The notes under the pieces were generated by a model that was given only the letters and a program-made list of their open reading frames with translations, was not told the DNA's origin and searched no databases. This document shows, piece by piece, positions 26,101-41,100 of a DNA stretch of 64,000 nucleotides (positions within the stretch are counted from its first letter, which is position 1; each line of letters opens with the position of its first letter). Position numbers and translations under genes: made by a program. The stretch is from Saturnia japonica (Eukaryota; Arthropoda; Insecta; Lepidoptera; Saturniidae): assembly GCA_033032175.1 (NCBI GenBank), contig CM065309.1:4836001-4900000 (forward strand), given 5' to 3'.

Positions 26101-29100
26101 AGTTGAGACTACTCACATCTTTAGCCATCTGTAGGAAGCCTACCACGATTTGCTTCGCAAAAGGCAGGCGTTCTCCACAACACAGCAGCCCAAGCGTAAA
26201 CAGCGCCCTCTCCTTTATTCTCGACGGTATCTTTGCATTCGCTACGATCCTAAACAGTCTGTCGGCTACGGAGAATTTAGTGATGACGTCATTGTCCTCT
26301 ATTTCGTTCTTGGTTACGTTGAACGGGTTTTCTTCTTTCATGAGTGCGTCCTGTTTCGACGAGGTTACCGGTAGAGGGAGCCCAATGCACCGCGCTAGCA
26401 GCGACACAGCGGAGCATGATGCACTTACTAGCAATGTTTGTTGATTTGCAAGGAACTTGGCTGAAATTTGAAAATAATTATATTGACGCGACGGTGGAAA
26501 GACTTAATTTTAATTGACTATAGTGTAAAGTTTTTCAAATGCAAATTAGTACATATATTTTATTATATTCTGCAGCAGTATTAGTTAAATTGATCTTATC
26601 AATATACAGCAAGCCAGCCCTATTATGTCAGATTTACATATATATTTTTTTTTAATTATAAAGTAGCAAAAAGGCATGCCCCCCATGCAAGCAATTAAAA
26701 CACATGATTCTTGTGGTTATAACTTAATACTACGTGAGATCCTGATAGATGTGAAGTTTTTTTACTGGAACACCACATTGTCCGCATTGATATTCCCTAT
26801 CACTCACTATTTATGTATTCGTATTTTATTACATTTATGTTTCTAATTTGTATTTTTACAAATTTTTATATCTGCAATAAATACAAATACTTTTTCCCAC
26901 AATACCGCTGCCGCACTGATGACTCATAGAAAATGTGTTTAGTTTACTTCCAATTAATATACTTTATTCATAGATAAACAATATAGGAATGTACTTGTTA
27001 GAGAAAGTCACTTGCTTGCTGTTTTCTACTTGTAGAAATGTCGACGTCTACTACACATCTCTCAAAGAAACATTCTCAGCCAACCCACGCTCGGATTGGT
27101 CCAAATAGATTACGTCATATCAGAGAACGTGCATTGGTCGAAAGCGCCCGCCAAGACAAGATGCGGCGTAGACTTCAAGTATACATCGACATATAACCAA
27201 CACTCACCTAAACATAAAGCTCCTTCATGATACGGCTCCCAGTTCGCTACGTTAAAACCTTTACCGCCAAACTTGCCCTTCTTCGACAACACAATACACC
27301 TCTCACATATATGCGAAAAGGCAGACAAATACCCGCACTGGCTTTCCAATGACTTATTGCTCTGGCTCTGTATCACAAACTCTTTTATTTCTTCATCTAC
27401 CGTTGATTTATCATTAGTGTTCACTGTAATTATTGCGTATATCAAAGATGCCGTTTCCCTGATATCTTCTTTGGTGCTTGTCGTAAACAAGTTCTTCAAG
27501 AACGGAAGAAGACTCGTGTATTTAGAGGCGATCTTTTCTGGTACACAACCAACAATATCCAAGAAGCATGTCAGCGGCATTATATCTAAAAGATAAAGTG
27601 TCGTTATTTCGATATAAAAATACAGCGCATAGTGCATATTATATTTATAACACATATCGTCCCGTATAGAGAAAAGTAAGGTAATGCAAAAATCTGTTTC
27701 TTTATCCCTTAAGACATGTAGAAAGATCAAAATGTTTAATATGATTTTATATGAAAAAATATGAGATCGCAGGTGAGAAACATCTTATTTTAATCATATT
27801 TGTATAGTGAGATACGAATAAATTTAAACGAAAAAAAAAAACAAATATTCAGATAGTTAATTAAGAAATAAAATACCTATCAATGTTATTGAATTTTTTG
27901 AAATTATTTACAAATGAAAATTATATTAATGATATACTTACTAAAAGTTTTACAATATTGTTAAATTCAAAGAAACTCACTGATATTCAAGAACAACCTA
28001 TAAGGTTAGCATAAGAAACCACTCTGATACACTACATACACGTAAAGTAGTAAGTGTGTAATAGGGAGAGAAACATTATGAGAGGGGAGCGCTAAGTCGA
28101 AAAGTGCCAACTTGCCGCAACGTTTACCGAATAGCACGTTAGCAACGTCCCATCAGAACACCCAAAAGCGCCATTACATGTTTCACACCAAAAATTAGTG
28201 TTACACCAACATTAACTAGGTTTCTAATCTACTAATTTTCCTTTCATAGGCCAAAAGGTTAAGATTAAAAAAGCATTTTAAAATAATGGTTTATAATTAC
28301 CAGCGCTAGCGTTCAGTAAAGTGGTGATCATAGTTAGATATCTCTCAAGAACTTCCGTTTCAAGTAAGTTATTATAGAAGTACTTTGCTAGTAAAGGTGA
28401 AGTTGCGTTCGGATGATTCGAACAGTTCTTTAAGTTCGCATCTCGATTTAAGCACATGCGTAAATATCTTAAAATCTAAAAGGAAAATAATTATAACCAC
28501 ACTGAAACAACTGTTTTTTTTTTAATTCATGTACATGAATGATGTTTATAGAAAATGTGACCAGGGATAGTAGAGAATTATATTTATTTTTTATAGGTAA
28601 TGTGTTTGATGTTGAATCTTTGAGAAACTTCAATGTATGACCCCCTTCAAAACTTAAACTATAGATCCGCACCTGTCTTGATATGTGATCACGAGTATGC
28701 ATTGGTCGATAAATGGAACCTAGTGCCACAAAGTTTTATTGACAATTTAATAAAAAGTATGCCTAGACGGATGCAGGCAGTTTTTACAGCGAGGGGAGGC
28801 AATACTAAATACTGATTGTGTCTTCCATTATGAAAAAAAGTCTTTAGAACAATATTAAATTCTCATTATGTTAGGTCTAAATTCCTTACAATTATAATAT
28901 GTACTGAGCTTACTGCCTCTAATTCCTTTCCTAATGCCCTAATTGCTAATGCCTTTTCGTTTAGTCTATTTTTTTTTATCTTTTTTTTTTTTTTATTGAT
29001 TCTATTAACTAATTTTAAATAATATAAATTGTACAAATGAATCTGTTTTCACTTTAATTTGCCCATTCTTTATTGCGTTCCTCTAAATACGTCCATGAGT

Positions 29101-32100
29101 GTATTTATATTAAAGTTAATATTATTACCTCTTGATAAGTGACGGGGTGAAACTGCAGGACCTGATTACTGATAACGTATCTGTGCTTAGAATTCGATCC
29201 CTTCTTTCTTTTTTGTATTTGATCCCACATATAATTGACAACCTCCTTAAACATTGGTACTTTGAACTCATCTGCATCACTTGTTTTGTCCTTATCAGTC
29301 TTAGAAGTGTCTTCATCTAGATTGACTATGTTTGTCTCTTTCATCGATACGTTATTTACTACTTCATGTATTTCATTGGGTCGAGACGTACCATAAAGAC
29401 ATTTTAGAGCTTCAGTTGAAATTTCATCTTGACTAAAATTTTAAAGCTCCTTTAAACATTTTTTTAGGTTAATTCATATAAGGTCCGTCAATTTGCAGAA
29501 CTACTTTAGAAAATATATTATCGCAGTCTGTACAATATGTCGAATCAATAAAAATATACTTTACCTATCACCACTAGCTAACAACAACAGATATCGTGAC
29601 GGTACGTAGTCTTGCGGGAAAACAGCAGCCGAATACCTCATTGCTATGTATCGAATCATAGATTCCTCACTGTGCATGTAACTGTGGAAATGTGATAAAA
29701 AACATCTATATGCAATTAAAATACAGTGTGTGTATGAAATTGTTGAAATTGATTTAAAAAAAAATACTAGTATTATAAAGAGGTAAAGGTTGTATATATG
29801 TTTGTAGGAAGTCGTCTCTGGAGCTACTGAACTGATACTAAAAGTTACTTCCCTTTTAGAAAACATTTCAGACTGATGGATATATTATGCTTCTTATTAA
29901 ATTTTACATTTTAATACGCGTACCAAGTTGAACCAAACCCAAATTGTCATACGATTAAGGTTGTCTTAACTACTGTATGTAGTTACAAACATATGCATTT
30001 TCTTTTATGATGAAAAAACATAAGGAATTTAAAATATATGTATATTTTATAGAATGTAAATACATTTTTAAAAGTCCTCAACAGTCTTGAAGATAAAGAT
30101 TTGATCATTGTTAAGTATGCCCTTGGTTACAAATAAAGAAAAACATATTAGGCATTTGTGGTAAATACACTCTGAAAGGGATAAAAAGTGGACGTGTCGA
30201 ATAACGAGTTTTATACGATATTTATTTTATAATATATTTTAACTTACTGATCCAATAGCGCAAAAAGTGCCAAAGCCTGAGGTTCATCCAAAGGACTGAG
30301 TTTTCCTCCTTTAACACCAGAACCTTCATCAACATCCATTTTTTCGTCATTAGACGTACTGGATTCTTGGATTGGAGCCGGGTCCTTTGAATCTACTTTA
30401 TCTAGAGTTAGTAAAAGTCATACAATTTTTTTAAAATACCAAATGGTAAAATGTTATTTGTCAAAATAAAAATCTAAAGTGTTTAAGCTTTATATTATCA
30501 ACAGATCATAAATCCAGTGACAAAATATTGTTTTGAGTTGTGTTAAAACTAGTTAATGGTTTCATGTTGTATCTGTATTTCGATATCACAAAATCGATGA
30601 TCTCGCAAAAAACTCGATTTTCATCCATATGCTTTTGACAAGATACTGTAAGTAAGCAAGTCAATTTTTTACTACCTATCATAATTTAGTTTAATTAATC
30701 CGATAAAATGTCTGTACTTCATCTTGTCTAAATAAAGTGCAATCCAAGAACAACTGCGTTTACCGTGAGACTCCACATCCCTTCTAAAAGGATCTAGACT
30801 CCGACACAAACAGATGACCACTATGGATTTTAGAATTTATTTGAAAACTTTCATCAAACCAGTATTAGTATATTCAATTAGTCAAAAGTGGTACTTTATG
30901 AAGATCCCACAAAAATAAATCCGCTACGGAAAAGATGTCAGGATCTGATAGGCTTCCTTGGAGAGACGTTTTTATTTTTGTTAGGCGTTGTTGCTGGGTG
31001 GTGGAAGGATATGACAATTATGTCCGACCATACAGCAGTAATCACTCACCATTGTGGGACGCTTAAGCGTGTCGTGTTCAGAGATAAGACGGTGTACAGT
31101 AATCTCAAGCGTAGGAATGTGACTGGAAAATGGGATTCTTTTTTGGTGTGTCGCGTTTCGGGATCCGCCAGTGTGTATCCAGCGACCGTGAGGCTTGCAA
31201 GCAAGCATGACAGCTACAAACGGCGATGAATCGATGATCTCTCGTTGATCGCCATTGTTTTTGGATTCTCATGTGTTTACCATCAGGCACAATGCCATCA
31301 CATTGCCGTGCCACTATAAAAAAAAATCTCCGATTAATTTAATCCTCTTACTTTGAAAATTGACTTTATATGCTACAGCCATTTCAAGTAGTGCATCTCT
31401 CAGAGCGGTCTTTATCTCCGGCAATGCTTCCGGTACTTTCTTCACCAGTTCTTCTAACAGTGCAAACTGATTGTTTATGATTTCCGGGCACTTTGTTGCA
31501 AGTCGACCTGAGTGAATTAAATAATATAATATTAACAAACAGCATGCAAGAGAAAAGTACAGCAAAAGTTAGTATCTCATTGCTACCTTTTATAAAAAAG
31601 TGGATGCGTATACATAGACGCGCATTAGAAGTTATACTTCATTGAATAGTCACACTAGATGTTATGTAACAGATAACATTGAATGCGACTATCTTCACCA
31701 TAATGAAACAAGAGGTTTAGCAAGCAACTTCATAGTGTAGACTTTTTGTAACAATGTTGCGCACATTCACTCTCGGAATATTTTCATACCGTGCGCCTTA
31801 AAAAAGTATAACTTAAAAATAGCACAATTCAAAATATTTTAATGTTTATTCATGGTGTTATAAAACTTAATAAGAGTACAGTTGTATGCTTAACAAAGGC
31901 AATATTATACATTTAGGTTAGCAAAAAAATTATATTAGAAAAAATCAAATGGAATTCGTATTTTATTGACTGCTAGCAAACGTTAAGGACTTTGTTCGAA
32001 GTTATTACAATACAAACTTTAACTCTTTATAATATTAGTATAAATACACTACTTAATATTCTTAGACAAAAAACATGTAATACTTTTTTTCGAAATGACT

Positions 32101-35100
32101 ATACTATTAGCGTTATGGGCCCTAGAGCCATTAGAGGGTTTGACGGCTTCATCGGGCTTGAACATGTAATACTAACCCAAACACATGTATGCTTTTGGAT
32201 GTTGCTCGGCATGTTCTTCCGATCTTATAAGCTTCAAAAGACCTTGTAAAAACACTGGCGCCACTTTCTTCAATTGTGTCTGATCCCCGCTAAAAAATTT
32301 ATTTATTTATTTTATTTAGGGATAGTGGAACTATAAGAGATATAGAAATATGTCCTAAATTACCATGACATCGCTTTTAAAGATAAGAAAATCTACAATC
32401 ATAGATTAAAAAAAAACTGATTCATGAGTCACCTAATCATTAAAAAAAACTTATGTTACTTTATTACGATACTTGATAATGTAAGGTGTAAGGAATAAAT
32501 GTTGTTATGAAACCCTGTGTCTAAAATTAAATGAAAATGTTGAATTCAATTATTTTGTTCCGAAATATTCACAATAAGACATTTTCTTGGATACCATTTT
32601 TTTTTTTTTCGATCTTACTTTACTGTTAGCCTAAGCGGTCCTATCCAAAAACAGAGTTGCTGATGGCTTTTACAGCTTTACCGGGCTCGGAGACGGGCGC
32701 TTAAGGCATTCAGCAACGAAAGCGTGGGCAACAAGCGCGCAAGGGTGCCAAAGTGGCCGGACCTTGGCTTGGGCTGTTGCCGCAATTGCAAAGAAGTCAC
32801 GATCTGACTAATTCCCTATCCGTAAAATTCGAGCTCGATATGTATATGATACACATATATTGTATGTATATACATGTCACTGTCTCCTGGGATGAAGGAA
32901 GGAACATGTGTATATGTATTTAGTGATCTGAAATACTCGGATACAATAGTAATCAACTCATTTAGGCAACAGTTTTGTGTCTTTTGTAGTTTCAAGGGTG
33001 AATTTGTTTTAAATTAGTCTTCAAAGGCAGAATGTGTTTGAATTTACCTATTATGGGAATAGTATGGTAATGTTGACTATGTTGAGTAATGTTAAATACT
33101 TATAATATATAGAGAATAGTAAGTAAAACTGATCTCACCTACTTATCACATTCAACAAAAACACGAGAGCTTGGTTACGAAGCCTAGAGTTTGTGTTCGG
33201 ATCAAATAATGATGAAAATACAACCTGTAACAAATTTAGATATCGTGAAACTTATACAGATGAGTATCCTATTATGTAAATATTTATCAAATTGTTTTTA
33301 TTTTTTAAATATTAAGTAATTACCTGAACACAATGTGGAAACATAATTGCGGGTCCTGTGGCTTTATTTAAATACTGAATTAGTTTCAGGCGAAGTCTCG
33401 TGCATGCTGGTACCTTTAAAATAACACTATATTCAGAGATGTTTCAATGCTTACTATTTATTTATTTATCATGGCCCAACAACAGAAACCAAACTAAAAC
33501 ACAAAATACACATTAACAATAGTAACTTATAGAACTAAATTTGCTTTCCTATTATAGTTGGGCACAACATTTAATTTTACAAACAAAATACAAAGAATAA
33601 AAATAATAAAAAAAATAAAAAAAATAAAAATAATACAAAATAATTCAATTAATTATATTAGAAAAACTACATAAAGTTTTAGCGCATAAATAGCTTCTCC
33701 AAATATGCTATAGCTATAGCTTCTTTATGTTGATTCAGCATAAAGTTTAAAGCCCATCACAGAATTGATCGCTTTCAAGCCAACCCCAACACTGGACTAC
33801 TCTATTCTCTATATACAATGATTATACCCTAGACTGTAGAGTTATTGTAAAAATAAGATTTGTTTAAGCCTTGAATATAATTAATTAAGAACATTTCATT
33901 AAGACTTAAGGTTATTAAAAACTTATAAAATTATAATCTAATACTACACTTATTAGATTATATGTTTATATTATATATTCTCTCTCATAAATAATACCTT
34001 GCGATCATCCGGCGGTACTTTCAAACCACCCCATGTCCCCAAATAAAGTGAATACAAAGGTGCCACAACAGCCGGTTGAGACCAATCTACAGAACTGTAA
34101 ACAAAAAGTAACATTTGCAAATAAATTTATACTGCATATCACTTAAAACAAAATAAAATAGATTTTGGCGGGATCTTGAAATGCCTTGTTGCATGTCATT
34201 TTTAATTAATTTACTTAGGTTTTTGACACTATATTATGTAATATTGGTGGCGTTCTGCGTGAAATAGTTCGGTTTTTGTGCATAAATGAAGTGAATTATA
34301 AGTATAAACTGAAAGCATGCATTCTGGGATCTCACAAAAACTTCCTAGATCGTTCTAACAAGGTAGCCACTATCTTTTTGACGCCACTTTGAATAAAATA
34401 CCTACTACTACGAAGGCTTGAAAACATTGACACTGGCAAGTGCTTTTGCAGTGCCAAAACAAAAACAAGAAAAGAGGAACAAAATAAAAATTAATTGGAA
34501 ACAAGTGCAACTTTTTTTTAATTTTATTAGTGTATGTAAAATATACTAATATTTACCTATTTACTCTAATTAAAGGACTATTTGCATGGTTGGCAACACT
34601 GAATCGTGAATCTGCCGCAGCGACGATCAGCGTCAACAAAGTGTCATTCATGTTAAAAATATCCTTACTTATAAAGTTCACTATAGACAGTTTCATCTGA
34701 AAATATAAACAGTTTCCTCTATTAATTAGTGTTACCATAAAATTGAAATAAAATATTATATTTGTTACTTCAAAAACCTAAACATCATATTAAGTTAAAC
34801 AATCTAAATTATTAAAAAGGAAACAAAAACTGCCCTCGTCCCTATTACATGTGACCTAAATACATACTCAGTGAACTGTGGGTGTACATTAGTACACCTC
34901 TGTCTAACCCTTCGGGGAATATAGGCATGATGGTATGTTAAAAAACCCAACTGCAACAAAAAATATATTAATTGTACTTAAATATTTCATGTCACTCCCA
35001 CAATCAAGACGAATCCTACGACAATTTGTATGCTAAAATCCATCAAGCCGTTTAGGCTACAGAGAGTGCCAAATAAATAGATACATACATGATACGCTCG

Positions 35101-38100
35101 AAAACCATAACCATTCTTTTTTGCAAAAGGAGTAAAAATTTAATTAAAATACCACAAAAACATGACAACATATCAATACCTCTTCCAATTGATTAGGGTT
35201 CAGTTGGTTTTTGTCAACAATACGCTTGTAAGTTTTCATACTCATGCCAGGTGGAACCTGGAAGTCACTCTCACCCGTATTTGGCAAAGCTCTGAAATTT
35301 TAATAATTACTAATGTGAAAAGGAGATAGACAAATACAAAATATTCCTACCGATCACATTAAATACTTTGCACTTAAAAATGTAACTATATTTTATATGG
35401 GCGTGCGCGTATGTGTGAGAGAGATAAAAAGAGAGACAGTTATGTGCCACCATCACGAGAGAGTGTATCGCCACTAGAAGATTATTGTTCTGCCTGCATA
35501 TTGAGTCACGAAGGATTGCTGCGTGTCCACAAGAAATTGTTTTGTTGACAAGAGCTCAATTTGGTGACAGGCAAAATCAGATCAGTCAGATCAGAAGAGT
35601 TAATATTTCTGTATTGCGATGAGTGCGCTGCGAGTACGTCACATTTCGCCGCGAGCGTGCTGCGAGTGGGTGTCGCGTCTTAAGGCGAGCACGCATCGAG
35701 TCGTTGGCGTTTTCCTCAACAATGTCATTTCTCGTATCGCAGTGAATAGTATCGTCGATGTGGCTGAACGATAAACTCGTTTGTGGAGGTGGTGCTATAG
35801 TGAAAGAGCGTGTGGGTATGCGCGCGCATGTGTTCATTTGCGTTTGAGTAGTTAAATATATGATTATATGTATGTAGAGAACCAATATTTCAACAATATA
35901 CCCGCAATAAATGAAATACTAAATAACATCTCATGGTGTAAAATATTTTAAACTTACCTATAAGGCAGTAAAAGGACATCAGTAGCAAACTTTAATATTA
36001 ACGAAGCAACTTTGGGTTTCTCTTTTAAATTCAGATCTGTTTCTTTGATTTTTCCCAAGAGGGGCATGACTAGCATCAAAATGCTGTAAAATAAACAGTG
36101 TGTTTTACAGTTTAGTATATATTATCTATAACTATATTAGTATTATAAACAAGTAAAGGTAAATTTTGTAAGAGGTAATCTCTGGATTTAAACATTCCCT
36201 GATCGACATAAATTTTGTTTTATATTGGAAGTAATGCGAATGAAGTATAGAGCAGTTGTTAGTAAAACAATTATTTTATCTTTAATGATAATTACTACTT
36301 AATGCAGTTATTATCATTATATTAGTGTTTTAAGCTTGCAATGTTAAATTAAAATTACTAACTCATTAGTTTAATTTAATAAAAATGATATTTATCATAT
36401 TATACCATTTCCATTTCTTTATTTTCTCGATGACAGCGCCTGTGAAAATTTGAACGAGCGTCTTTTTTACATTATGTATGCATTATTTTATAAAAATATG
36501 ACGTTTACACACGTACAAGGTTATACCAGAGTCGGAGAAACTGAAAGGGATGGATCTATATCGATAAACGTAACACGATAACAGACCCAATATTTTTTAC
36601 AAAATGTAAGAAACAAAACTACTGCCGGATACTTTTGTACAAATTTATTAACTAATATTATATTTCATTACAAGATGTTACACATATTAATTCTTGATTG
36701 TTAATGCCAACTTCTTCAAAATTTTCGAAGCTGTTGTAAAATAAGTAGGTATAGGTAGAGGTACTCGACAATGAAACGAAATACAGTCAAAACCGTTTAC
36801 TGCGATATCGTTTAGAACAACATGCCGGTTATAATAACTTAGAACAAAGGTCCCGGCTGAATGCTATATGGCCGCCTTATTAGAAACATTGCTTTATAAG
36901 ACATTGCTAATAACGACATACCTCATAAAACGACCACATTTAAGTAATATTTCGGAGAATTGGATCTGTTAGAACGACCGGCTAAGCTGTATTGTAAACA
37001 ATTTGAATAGGTATACACATTTGTCTTCAATGACTATTAAAATCAGGAAAGTTCTTCATATCTCTTCAGTTAGTTTGTTACTTATCTATACACAAGACGC
37101 ACCAAAACTTTGTGGAGTTATTCGTGAAACTTTCAAAATGTCGCAAAGAAAAAGAAAACAAATTAATATTGAAGAAAAATCGAGTATTATATCCAAGCTA
37201 GAGAGCGGAATTTCAAACAAAGACAGCAAAGGAATATGATGTATCACACTCGACAATTTCAAATATTTGGAAAGAGCGAGAAAAAATTCAAACGCTTTAT
37301 GACAATAATTTTTTGAACATGAAACGAGCCACGAGAACAACGAAGCATACGAATATTGAAGAAGCTTTGTTAAAGTGGTTTAAATATCAAAGGGCTAATA
37401 ATATGCCAATAAACGGACCGATTCTTCAACAAAAAGCTAACGATTTTGCTCAACGTTTTGGCGAAGTTTTTGTTTGCTCGTCTACTTGGATTCAACGTTT
37501 CCGAGCTCGGCACGGTATTGTCGGCGGGAAAATGAGTGGTGAAGCTGCTAGTGTTGATAAGGATACTGTAGAAGAATGGATAACGCAAAAGTGCCTACAT
37601 TATTCGAAGGCTACGGACCAGATGAAATTTTTAACACAGACGAAACTGGACTTTTTTACAATATGAAACCAGACAAGACTTTAAAGTTCAAAGGAGAGAA
37701 TTGTTTGGGAGGAAAAATGTCTAAGACAAGATTAACGATCATGGTTGCAGCAAATATGACAGGATCCTGTAAAAGAAAGCTTTTAGTTACTGGCAAATAT
37801 AAGAAACCAAGATGCTTTAAAAACATACACTCACTGCCGGTAACGTATGAAAACAATGTGAAGACATGGATGACATCGGACATTTTTGAGAGATGGTTAA
37901 GAAACTGGGACGCTGAATTAAAGGAAACAAACAGAAAGTTCTACTTTTGGTTGATAACTGTCCTGCTCATCCGTCTGTTACTAATCTAAAATGCATTAAA
38001 CTTGTGTTCTTACCACGAAATGTTACATCTGTATTGCAACCAATGGACCAAGTTGTAATAAACTCTCTCTAAATAAATAAAATCTCACTATAGAAGACTG

Positions 38101-41100
38101 CAAGTGTTTAAGTTAATACAAAACCTTGACAGTAGTGACCAAAAAAGCTTTACGGTTCTTGATGCCATCTTGATGATATCAGAAGCATGGAAAAACGTTT
38201 CACAAAACACTATAGCTAACTGCTTTAAACATGCTGGTTTTAAAGACCTCTTAACAATAACCTCAGATGATGTGATTGATGATGATGGCGAGGACAATAT
38301 TTCTCTTGCTCAATTAGCCCAAAATTTACGACCTGCTTTATCTACTACTGAAGCAGCAGAGTTCATTGATGTAGATAACTCTATTGCAATTTGCGCACGT
38401 GTTACGGAAGATGATATTGTACAAGATGTTCAAGAGGAAGATGACGAACAGGAAGACTCTGAAGAACAATTTACTGTACAAACTTTGAATGATGGTATCA
38501 ATGCTAATGTTTGATGCTTAGTGTATTAAGAAAGATTGTTCTTTTTAATGAACAGTTCCATATCCACAGCAATTATGACGATACGTTAATTAAAATCCAA
38601 CGTGAATTACAAAATATTTATGCACAACAAAAGTGTTCCAAACAGACCAAAATTACAGATTTTATGCTCACAGAAAAATACATAATATGCATTGTACTTA
38701 TGTGTAATAAACAAAATGTACATAGTTGAATAAATATATTATACCAATAATTCCCTATCGATTTGTTTGTACTTGCACGATACACATTAAACATCACCGG
38801 TTGTTACGACTATCGGTTTTTACGACTGAATATGAGCAGTCCCTTCGATGTCGTTATAACAGATTTTGACTGTAATTATAATGACAGGTAATCTTTATTT
38901 ATTTATTTTTCAAAATCTGATGAATCGTCACTGTCGTAATAGCAATATATATATGCGATCGATATCATTACTTATTTGGTCACAACACTACAACTACCAA
39001 ATTAGAACTGTCATCAAGAAAATAAAGAAATGGAAATAGTATACATTAATTTTTCCTAATTAGGTATTAGTCAACATTATTTCATTTTTTCAATTTATGC
39101 ATTAAAAACTGAGCAATATAACTAAATAATTGCTGAATGTACTGAGCACAGGGCTATGGAAACTTTATTTTAGTATGACAATATTTTTTTTAACACTGTT
39201 AAACCCATCATAGGTACACACTCGCTCGGGGAAAGAGTGGTTATGTGAGACTCCTACTCACTAAAACTCCACAGTGTACCATCCGCCGCCGTAATGGGGC
39301 GACACAGGTCCGCCCAAGGCATTCTGACCGTGTCGCCCCGGCAGCCGGTCCGGCTAAGTTCCAGGCCCTGGCCTGCAGGAGACAGATCGGTACAACCCTA
39401 ACTGTCTCCCCGTCCGCCGAACCTGTGCAATGGAAAGACGGGCCCCCAACCCGTCTCCCCTGGTTCGGCTAGGGCGGCGGAAGGAAGTGAGCAAATCGCC
39501 CCCTTCTGCCGGCCGCTCGTCTTCGGCGGAGAGGTTTGCTAAGGGGATCCCTCTCTGCGGTCTCCTTCTGCGAGGTGTGGAGTCGCAGTGAGAGGTTCCT
39601 TCCCACCACCGCGGTCAGAGCACGGCGCTACCTCTGCCACGCAACACATTCTGAGAGAGTGTGCTACGCAATGTCCTCAGCCGCACTGTAATCGTGACAC
39701 ACGGTGGTGGGCTCCCTGCAGGCGATCCGGTGCAGTTATAATCCAAAACAACCATGTCCGGATAGCACCTTCACCAGCTGTAATGTCGGGAGCCCTACTC
39801 CCTTCTACACCTCTTGTTAAGGACCGGGCGAACAGCGTCTATGGTATAGCGACCATAGCACGCATCCGCCAGGTCCCCCCGCCATCTCCTTATCACCTCC
39901 AATTTCCCCATTGTTTTAACCAATTTATTTCATCTGGGCCCTAACCCGGACCCTGAACTTGTCAATGACGAAGTTGGCCCCAAGGGGTGGTCCACACCGA
40001 GGTCCATAGAATAACAAAGCCTGGCCCAATAAAACTATGCACCTGACCATGAGGTAGTGACCTCTGTGGCCAGACACACCACCTCTGAAAAACTTCCCCC
40101 CGGACTACAACCAGGGTGCCATCCACGTAGCATAGTGTTTGCATCCCTAAAGGGACTGCTACGCAGAGCAACCAGTCATAGCCCATGTATGACTAAATTT
40201 AATTTAACTAATGTTAAGTCAAACCAACCTCGTGTGTATGTCTTGATAGCAGACAGCAGAGTGGCAGGGCTGTTTGGCCTGATTGGGTCGTGACCACCAT
40301 GCATGTGGTGAAAAGTCCATCATAGAGACTCCCTTTTGCATGTCACATTATGGGATCTTCCTATGTATCTCCAGCCAACATGACAATAGTATCCATTTTT
40401 CTATAGTTGCTGTTATGTTAGTATTGTACTGTGCTTAGGTGCTTACCATCAGGGACATTACTGCCAATGTGTGTACTATTATAACTAAAATTAAATGTAA
40501 ACCCACCCATCTTGATGTCCTTGAGGTTTATTCTCCACAGCCTCCAAAAGAGATGGAGCCAAACTTAGCTGCTGATCACTAGGCAATCGAGGGAACCCCA
40601 TTGTTATGTATATAATAGAAAAATTCTATAACAAAATTATTAGTGGCTTATTAACTGTAAAAAATATATGTATTTAAAACTAATTAGGAAATTCTCAAAT
40701 TCTCTTGGCACATGGAGTCATAAAAAACATATACATTACAAGGATAGACTGCAAGTTTACTTCTTAATGGGTAAGTTATTTTCTGAGGGAAGACATCTGC
40801 TTAACCAGCACCATGCACCATTTAAATATTTTATTTTATAAAAATAAAGCAATTATAATAAAATCTAGGAAAGCCTTTAGAAATTATGTATTTACTATGA
40901 AACTTGTACCATAAAATGGTTAAGTTTTAAAAAGTTTTTTTACACTTTGGTTGGTAATTCAAGTGTACCAATATACAATTTTTATTGAATCAATTGCCAA
41001 CGGAATCATTTAATTAAGGTAAGTAAACTTACAATAATAAAGCTGTTGGAGGCTGGATCTTTGTAGAGCTGTAATAGAGTCTGTACTGGTAACTTTACAT

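Larger units (their letters stand above)
36405..39039 (+). mobile_element. MITE (TA target site) carrying a nested pogo/Tigger element
   Basis: Ends CCATTTCC and GGAAATAG inside inverted repeats containing TTTATTTTCTCGATGACAG, with TA on both sides (36403-36404, 39040-39041). After removing the inner element and one TA it is about 544 bp, similar to the 530-bp sister copy at 19715-20244. It lies in ECM29 intron 4. Confidence 0.75.

Noticed and set aside
26019..26444. 141-codon plus-strand frame
   Set aside because: Antisense to ECM29 exon 18; no coding features of its own.
30888..31229. 113-codon plus-strand frame
   Set aside because: Lies within the family D repeat and has no recognisable protein features.
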